Source: Alteromonadaceae bacterium | GTDB lineage: Bacteria; Pseudomonadota; Gammaproteobacteria; Enterobacterales; Alteromonadaceae | NCBI GenBank assembly: GCA_013373625.1 | Contig: JABXHM010000002.1 | Location: 1-64,000 of the forward strand | DNA length: 64,000 bases | Reading direction: 5' to 3' | Part shown: piece after piece, positions 58,793 to 64,000 of the stretch | How the letters are laid out: every line of letters begins with the position of its first letter | How positions within the stretch are numbered: position 1 is the first letter of the stretch | Notes under the pieces: model-generated | Databases searched by the model: none | The model's input: only the letters and a program-made list of their open reading frames with translations | Told to the model about the DNA's origin: nothing | Made by a program: the position numbers and the translations under genes

Positions 58793-59184
58793 AACTTCAT
58801 AATACGCCGCTGAACAATTAATACTAATGGCGTTATCGCTAGTAGCGCCGTCAATCTGCAACAACCTTTTAACAAAATTGGCATTTTTAATATTTAAATC
58901 AAACACTTAAATATTTATACAAAAATTCAAACTGGCTTTATTGCCCCTTATATCTCACACCCTTGTAGGATATTTCGTACAAGGATGAGAAGATATATCT
59001 TAAACTTTCGGATAAGAGTAGATCCTGTCTTCAACTTTTATTTCAATCGCCACTACAAACGTCGATACTGACGGCGAGCCGCCCACCCACGAGTGATAAC
59101 CAACTTCTTGACAAATCTATTTGTTGTAATAAAAAATAGACTGGTTGTTTTTTGAACACACAAACAAAAGAGAAGGATCTTAGT
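58793..59184. other. Regulatory region upstream of sRNA copy 2
   Basis: 390 bp with the sRNA promoter and activator box (58964-58981) on the minus strand, and the start region of the next plus-strand gene at the right end. No other gene seen. Sequence becomes AT-rich here. Confidence 0.6.
58964..58981 (-). promoter_or_regulatory. GacA/UvrY-type activator box for sRNA copy 2
   Basis: Minus strand TGTACG-AAATAT-CCTACA matches TGTAAG-N6-CTTACA with one mismatch per arm. Like the box of copy 1 it is preceded by CCT, and it lies at a similar distance upstream (about 170 bp). Confidence 0.7.
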
Positions 59185-59886
59185 ATGGAAGCTGATTGGG
59201 TAATTGCACTTTGCAACGTAATTATGGTGGTTGGGATTATTGTAGCTATATGTCAATTTAGAAATGGAGTGAAGCAATCCAAACTTCAGGCAATTGGCTT
59301 AGAGCAAGTTAAAAAGCAATTAGAGTTGGCTAGTGCAAGTATGAAGAATGACCATGAAAGAACCCGGCGAGTTAATACAGTTGATGTAGTCAGGATTTGG
59401 GTAGAACGAACCAATCATTTGTGGAGTGCAGCTAAGAAAGTCGCTGAAAAAACTTCTGTTGCAGAGTGCACAAATATAAGCGATAACAAGTCGGCTAGAA
59501 TTCCCATTGAAGTAGAAAGCAATCTTCGTACTGCACTATCCAGCATTTGGGATGATGATAAAGACCTAACCATTAAAGATGGTTTCATAGAAATCAACAC
59601 TAAGGAGTCTACGGAATTAAAGTATCTAATAGTTTCTTATCTTAACGCTTTGGAAACAGTTCTTATGGCTTGGCGTATGGCTATAGTCGATAAAGAAATG
59701 ATTGAAAAGCAATTTTGTTTTTTGGTGAAATTAAAAACAGAGGAGCAAGCTATGAAAAACTATCGACAAGCAGTTGATGGGCACGAAACTTATCCTTGCA
59801 TCGAACTGTTCATTGATAGATTAATTGAAAAATACAAAGACCGCGATGAAAAACCTCCCAAAGAAATCGCCGCCTACAGCGAATAG
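59185..59886 (+). CDS. Membrane-anchored coiled-coil protein, unknown (DUF4760-like organisation)
   Basis: 233 residues from ATG 59185, with AAGGA seven bases upstream. One N-terminal transmembrane helix (about 4-24, WVIALCNVIMVVGIIVAI) is followed by a charged helical region (LEQVKKQLELASASMKNDHERTRR) and a long cytoplasmic helical domain with WVERTNHLW, YLNALETVLMAWRMAIVD and an acidic/basic tail. This layout is seen in uncharacterised DUF4760-type proteins; membership is my impression only. Codon use is AT-richer than the core genes to the left, consistent with recent acquisition. No defence or toxin motif is recognisable. Confidence 0.65.
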   Translation: MEADWVIALCNVIMVVGIIVAICQFRNGVKQSKLQAIGLEQVKKQLELASASMKNDHERTRRVNTVDVVRIWVERTNHLWSAAKKVAEKTSVAECTNISDNKSARIPIEVESNLRTALSSIWDDDKDLTIKDGFIEINTKESTELKYLIVSYLNALETVLMAWRMAIVDKEMIEKQFCFLVKLKTEEQAMKNYRQAVDGHETYPCIELFIDRLIEKYKDRDEKPPKEIAAYSE

Positions 59887-59912
59887 GACATTTCACCATT
59901 CAAAAGATTAAA

Positions 59913-60155
59913 GTGAAGTTCTTTTTTATGATTGCTGGTATAACATTATCGGGGTGCTCGTCTATCAATTTTAATTCCACGGAGAAAGGATTGGTTTATT
60001 ACGAACCCAAACCTTACCTTTTTGTGTCAGTAACGGACAAATGTGTTAGTAGTGTCTCGGTAGTCAGTATTCCCGGTAATAAAAAAAGAGTTGATTTTAA
60101 TGCTGGATATGGAACGTCAAATTTATCTGCCGAATTTTCGAATGGTACATTTTAG
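59913..60155 (+). CDS. Small lipoprotein, probably C-terminally truncated
   Basis: 80 residues from GTG 59913. The signal peptide FFFMIAGITLSGC ends in a clear lipobox (L-S-G-C). The mature part contains GLVYYEPKPYLFVSVTDKC and a short beta-rich region ending FSNGTF. I recall longer uncharacterised lipoproteins with a YY-PKPY-L-V segment and additional C-terminal sequence, so the stop here may be premature. The DNA immediately after the stop changes character. Function unknown; it may form an operon with the membrane protein 26 bp upstream. Confidence 0.5.
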   Translation: MKFFFMIAGITLSGCSSINFNSTEKGLVYYEPKPYLFVSVTDKCVSSVSVVSIPGNKKRVDFNAGYGTSNLSAEFSNGTF

Positions 60156-60496
60156 TGGCCTAGTCAATCCTCCTAAATGACGCAGCAACAGATTCTGTTT
60201 AACTGACTGTGCTAAATATACTTGCTGAACCGTTCTTCGAATCAACAATAAAACGGCTCATCGTATGTCTCCGGTTACGTGTTTGTATTGTAGAGCTAAC
60301 TCAGCGCTTTAAATACCAGCTTAATTGATACGTAATAGGTGCTCATCAATTTAGTAAAATTGCTAGATATTCTAAGTAAAAGTTGGCATTTGGCTATCTC
60401 AGTTTGGTCTCGGTAAAAATTCGCAATTTCCGACAATAAATTTGCGCAAAAAGCATTCAACTTCTACTCTAAATATGTTCCGATAAGGATATTGAT
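60156..60496. other. Gap without recognised genes
   Basis: 340 bp, AT-rich. No convincing ORF or RNA seen. The first 30 bases (TGGCCTAGTCAATCCTCC and on) could mark a recombination joint after the truncated lipoprotein gene. Confidence 0.5.
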
Positions 60497-61931
60497 ATGA
60501 GACAAATCATAGGTTTTTTTTTTCCTACTACTTCTTTGTGGCTGCTCTAGTTTGCCAAACTTATCAGAAAATGCGAAATACCATCAAGTAGCGGCCAATA
60601 CCAACGGAAATTTTTTATCGTTGTTTCCCAATCAAGAACGGCATTGGCAATGTGGCCTAAACAGCCACTTAGATAAAATCGTGGAAAGGATGAAAAAACA
60701 TCCCATCGATCCAGAAACAGGTAAGCGTAAAATTCTAATTTCTCTACATGGTGGTTTAAATTCAATTTCAGCTAACGTCAAACGTGTAGAAAAACATTAT
60801 ATGTCTGCTATGGATGATGGCTACTATCCGGTGTTTCTAAGTTGGCGTTCAGGAGCCGTAACAACGCTCTACGACCGTTACTTTGGTGTAAGGAATGGAG
60901 TAGACAGATCGAAATGGGTAACGATTCCAAGCTCCCCATTCTATATCGTCAGTGATTTGTTAAGCGGTTTGGCCGCAATACCCGAATCTATATGGGATCA
61001 AGGGGCAAACTTCTACAATAGCCACAAAAATAATTTGACGGGGTTTTACGAGAGTGACATAAAAAGTCGATTAAACGAGTTCCAGTCACCAGAGGTTTTT
61101 TATACGCAACGTGGAAATGAAAAATCGACCCTTGAGAAAATAGGCTATGGAATTCGACAAGTTATCCCTGGGGTTGTCAGGTTAGCAAGTACACCATTAA
61201 TTGAAGGCATGGCAGATAAGGCATGGACTGTAATGCTTAGACGTGCAAAGACTTTAGTATATCGTCAGCAAGATTTGACATATAGAGGAATCGGCCAGAG
61301 TTTTGGCAATTTAGAAAATCGGTCAGACGAGTTAAGTGATACAGTTAATTGCGAGCGGAACGGGAAATTTTATGAAAGCGGTGGGCCGAATGGCGTAGTA
61401 GCTCAATTGTTTCGTTCACTAAGAGGAATAGAAGATATCGAAATAACTCTGGTAGGGCATAGTATGGGAGCAATCATTGCGAATGATATTGTAAATATTT
61501 TTCCAGATTTACCTTTTAACCGGATTGTCCATATGGCTTCAGCTGACTCTATCCGTAACTTTATAGAAAAAACACAACCATACTTAGTTAATAATCCCAA
61601 CACTCAATTTTATAATTTAATGCTCCATCCCTTAAATGAAGATCAAGAGCAATCTGCTTATGGAGCAGCACCGGAAGGTAGCTTACTTATATGGATTGAT
61701 TACCTACTAAAAAATCCAGAAACTACTTTAGATCGAGTCTCTGGACGATGGGAGAATATGAAATGGGTAGTTCCTTTGCTATCTCGCGAACAAAACATTC
61801 ACTTAAAATTATTTGGTCTTAGGCAAATGATGGCGTATGAAGATGCTCCAAATCAATCATTTTTAGAACCCACGAAGCACGGTGACTTTGGTAATTATAA
61901 ATTTTGGAGGGAGGAGTTTTTCTGGAGGTAA
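60497..61931 (+). pseudogene. Lipoprotein alpha/beta hydrolase with signal peptide out of frame at a T10 run
   Basis: The long frame (from about 60552) encodes an alpha/beta-hydrolase. It has an HGGLN oxyanion-type motif early (LISLHGGLNSISANV), a nucleophile elbow GHSMG near residue 300 (ITLVGHSMGAIIANDIV) and downstream HMASADS. It has no usable start of its own apart from TTG. Upstream, ATG 60497, preceded by AAGGA, opens MRQIIGFFF; after a run of ten T the frame hits TAG. With nine T it would read FFFLLLLCGCSSLPNLSE, a perfect lipoprotein signal joined to the hydrolase. So the gene is off by one base: phase variation, slippage, sequencing error or a new pseudogene. Substrate unknown. Confidence 0.75.
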
Positions 61932-62766
61932 GTACGCTATTCAAATATCAAATTTACTACTGTAGCTTCGACCATTTATGAGAAGCCATCTGAAATTTCC
62001 CTTAGGCTTTGTGAACATTGGCTCTCTGGTGGTTTGACTGATGCCAGTCCGTTCACATATGCGCACTCACACCAGCATATTAGCTCTTACTTGGGCGCTT
62101 ACAACTGCCTTGGTTAAAGCTCTTTCCCCTTACCTCTTTGCGATTCAGGCTTCCGTTCCCACGTAATTTTTTTCGAAGGTTAAAAGCAGAGACAGATTCT
62201 AGGTTGCACGCAAAGTCCTGTGTACTCCAGATACACCACATAGACTCAATACTAGTTTAAGTTTTGAGACGGTTAAATCATTACGAAACTTTTATAACAA
62301 TATCTTCATAGCGCTGACATCATTTGTCACCTTAGTCATCTTATCTTGCTCTCGGTTGGCAAAATAGCCTAGAGATATTTTATCCCGACCGAGATTCTCG
62401 TTCGCAGTGAAAATCCCCAGTAAGAGCAGTTCGTAGCACGTATTAGTATTCTGTCATTATCATTTTTTAAGTTCTGCCTTTTGCTAAAGCAATTTTTAGA
62501 ATAATTTTTTCGCCAACATAATCTGCATGGCGAGCAACTAAAAAAGCTACTTCAGTTCCACTCTCTGACAGGCTACCTGTCTGTGCATGATGCATTGGTG
62601 CGTTGTCTTGCTCAGTACATAGTGTATGCAGCACATACCTATTCAATGATACGAATTTCTATTGAAACCGGTTACATAAACCGTTACTGTGCAATAAATG
62701 TTAATTTTATGTATAGATTTGTGCGTGTAGTAGCGCTTTTTCAACCAGGTAGCCACACATTTTATT
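61932..62766. other. 835-bp gap without recognised genes
   Basis: AT-rich sequence between the hydrolase and the oxidoreductase genes. Six-frame inspection gives only short, unconvincing frames. I see no tRNA, terminator or transposase. It may be decayed accessory DNA. Confidence 0.5.
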
Positions 62767-63348
62767 ATGATTGCCCGACGACAACTTTTAAAAATGATTA
62801 CCGCAGTAGCTGGCAGTGCCGCTGCCGGTACTATATTGTCTGCTTATGCCGGTGAATCGATTGCCAGGCCAACCAGTAGGCAAGCCGACAAGGCATTATT
62901 GTTAACCTCGCAGCTAGAGACATTACGACAAATTTGTCAGCTTACTATTCCAACCACAGATACTCCGGGTGCCGCAGACGTTAACTGCCACCATTTTATC
63001 GACCATCAATTGCGCGTTATCTTTAGCACACACGCGCAGCAACAAGTGGTCGCGTTACTCAATAAAATCAGTAACGCCGGTTATCAGTATGGAAAAAGCG
63101 AATTCGAACAACTGCCCGCCACCTCACAGTTACGCTTATTGGCGGATTTAGAGCAGCCTGGAGGGGAGTTTTCAGGCGCAGACAAGCGGGTATTTAAACT
63201 ACTCAAAGGCTTAATTGTGTTTGGTTATTACACCTCAGAGCCCGGTGCCACTAAAGAGCTTACCTATCTGTCTGTGCCCGGTGGATTTAAAGGATCAGTG
63301 CCGCTGTCTACCGTGGGCAGTGCCTACAGCTCTAAAGCTTTTTACTAA
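62767..63348 (+). CDS. Gluconate 2-dehydrogenase subunit 3 family protein
   Basis: 193 residues. The N-terminus ARRQLLKMITAVAGSAAAGTILSAYA is a probable twin-arginine (Tat) signal. The mature part has LRQICQLTIPTTDTPGAADVNCHHFID and FKLLKGLIVFGYYTSEPGATKELTY, the pattern of small subunits that accompany periplasmic GMC-type dehydrogenases. The next gene, 15 bp downstream, is exactly such a GMC flavoprotein, so the pair likely forms a periplasmic sugar or alcohol dehydrogenase, often completed by a cytochrome c subunit. The substrate is not evident. The ATG at 62767 lacks a strong ribosome-binding sequence. Confidence 0.9.
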   Translation: MIARRQLLKMITAVAGSAAAGTILSAYAGESIARPTSRQADKALLLTSQLETLRQICQLTIPTTDTPGAADVNCHHFIDHQLRVIFSTHAQQQVVALLNKISNAGYQYGKSEFEQLPATSQLRLLADLEQPGGEFSGADKRVFKLLKGLIVFGYYTSEPGATKELTYLSVPGGFKGSVPLSTVGSAYSSKAFY

Positions 63349-63363
63349 CAGTGATAATGTAGT

Positions 63364-64000
63364 ATGAATCAAGAATTATACATTGAAGACTCCCGGGAGA
63401 TCTACGATGCCATTGTCGTCGGCTCAGGGATCACCGGCGGCTGGGCTGCCAAGGAATTTACCGAGAGGGGCTTTAAAACGCTCATGATAGAGCGCGGCCG
63501 CGTGGTAGAGCATCGCAAAGATTACATCACCCAAGCCAAACCACCCTGGGAGTATAACAACCGCACTAAGGTGGCCCGGGAACTGGCACAGGAACAATAC
63601 CCGATTCAACAACAGTGTTATGCCTTTAACGAAGCCACTAAACACTTTTTCGGCAATGATAAGGACTACCCTTATAGTGTTGAAAAAGGCACAGGGTTCA
63701 GTTGGATTAAGGCTAACCAGTTGGGCGGTAAATCACTTCTCTGGGCCCGTCAATCTTATCGGATGAGTGCATTTGATTTTCAGGCCAATAAAGCTGATGG
63801 TCACGGTAACGATTGGCCTATCCGATATGAAGATCTGGCCCCCTGGTACGATTATGTAGAGAAATTCGTGGGTATTAGTGGCACCGCAGAAAACCTGCCA
63901 CAACTGCCAGACAGCATATTTCAGCCTCCGTTTGAAATGACCGCGCCCGAAAAAGACTTCACCGCGAAAATGAAAGAACTGGAGTCCGACAAGCCGGTTA
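63364..64000 (+). CDS. GMC-family oxidoreductase, large subunit (partial, runs off the window)
   Basis: The first 212 codons of an FAD-dependent GMC oxidoreductase. ATG 63364 gives MNQELYIEDSREIYDAIVVG, and the Rossmann FAD motif appears as VGSGITGGWAAKEFTERG followed by LMIERG. LGGKSLLWARQSYRMSAFDF is the conserved GMC segment near the flavin, and GNDWPIRYEDLAPWYDYVE is typical of gluconate/fructose-dehydrogenase-like members. It has no signal peptide and would be exported with the Tat-bearing small subunit upstream. The C-terminal substrate domain lies outside the window. Confidence 0.93.
   Translation, partial: MNQELYIEDSREIYDAIVVGSGITGGWAAKEFTERGFKTLMIERGRVVEHRKDYITQAKPPWEYNNRTKVARELAQEQYPIQQQCYAFNEATKHFFGNDKDYPYSVEKGTGFSWIKANQLGGKSLLWARQSYRMSAFDFQANKADGHGNDWPIRYEDLAPWYDYVEKFVGISGTAENLPQLPDSIFQPPFEMTAPEKDFTAKMKELESDKPV

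Noticed and set aside
58594..58906. Minus-strand frames of 96 and 67 codons across sRNA copy 2
   Set aside because: They run through the GGA-rich noncoding RNA and its promoter; composition reflects the repeated CAGGA motif, not a protein.
62583..62855. 90-codon frame overlapping the dehydrogenase small subunit start
   Set aside because: Out of frame with the Tat-signal protein, cysteine/tyrosine-rich composition, no ribosome-binding sequence.

Overview
The window looks like chromosomal DNA of a marine-type gammaproteobacterium of the order Alteromonadales, most likely Alteromonadaceae. This rests on the gene order rpsB-tsf-pyrH-frr-uppS-cdsA-dxr-rseP-bamA-skp followed by fabZ-lpxA-lpxB-rnhB-dnaE-accA, the map-glnD-dapD arm, the truC/yqcA/yqcC cluster beside DUF3549/DUF3301 genes, and large TonB-dependent receptors. 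No genome was compared, so the assignment is inference from gene content.

Layout. 1-7.7 kb: the 3' end of a tRNA (probably Glu), smrA, two tiny unlisted genes, purL with a clear sigma-70 promoter, a divergent mltF-like gene, tadA and a PspB-like gene. 7.8-12.3 kb: a Kef/YbaL-type cation:proton antiporter, a diguanylate cyclase and tilS. 12.4-30.9 kb: one long minus-strand housekeeping block for translation, isoprenoid, phospholipid, lipid A and outer-membrane assembly, DNA polymerase III alpha and acetyl-CoA carboxylase. It is punctuated by terminators and hairpins (rpsB/tsf, tsf/pyrH, skp/fabZ). lpxD, normally between skp and fabZ, is absent. 31.1-35.5 kb: map, glnD and dapD on the plus strand. 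35.6-39.2 kb: two small regulatory modules. One is blaI plus an M56 peptidase-TonB fusion behind two TACA-N2-TGTA operators. The other is a lipoprotein metallo-beta-lactamase-fold gene divergent from tetR, across a near-perfect palindrome. 39.2-43 kb: a broken SGNH hydrolase, then yqcA-truC-yqcC and the DUF3549/DUF3301 pair.

43.2-54.9 kb is a nutrient-uptake locus: a plain TonB receptor (plus strand) faces an operon of sigma factor, FecR, an STN-containing paralogous TonB receptor and an exported beta-propeller amidohydrolase. The layout predicts substrate-induced cell-surface signalling feeding import and hydrolysis of an unidentified, possibly peptide-like, substrate.

55-59 kb holds the most interesting hidden feature: two minus-strand noncoding RNAs of about 340 nt. 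Each has about 20 GGA motifs, several in hairpin loops of the CTC-AGGA-GAG type, a strong intrinsic terminator, a -10 element, and a GacA/UvrY-like 18-bp box about 170 bp upstream. They look like a pair of CsrB-family RNAs that sequester CsrA, separated by a phosphatase-like gene and a luciferase-like monooxygenase gene.

59.2-62.8 kb is AT-richer accessory DNA: a membrane-anchored unknown protein, a probably truncated lipoprotein, and a lipoprotein alpha/beta hydrolase whose signal peptide is put out of frame by a run of ten T. 62.8-64 kb begins a gluconate-2-dehydrogenase-subunit-3-like plus GMC oxidoreductase pair that runs off the end.
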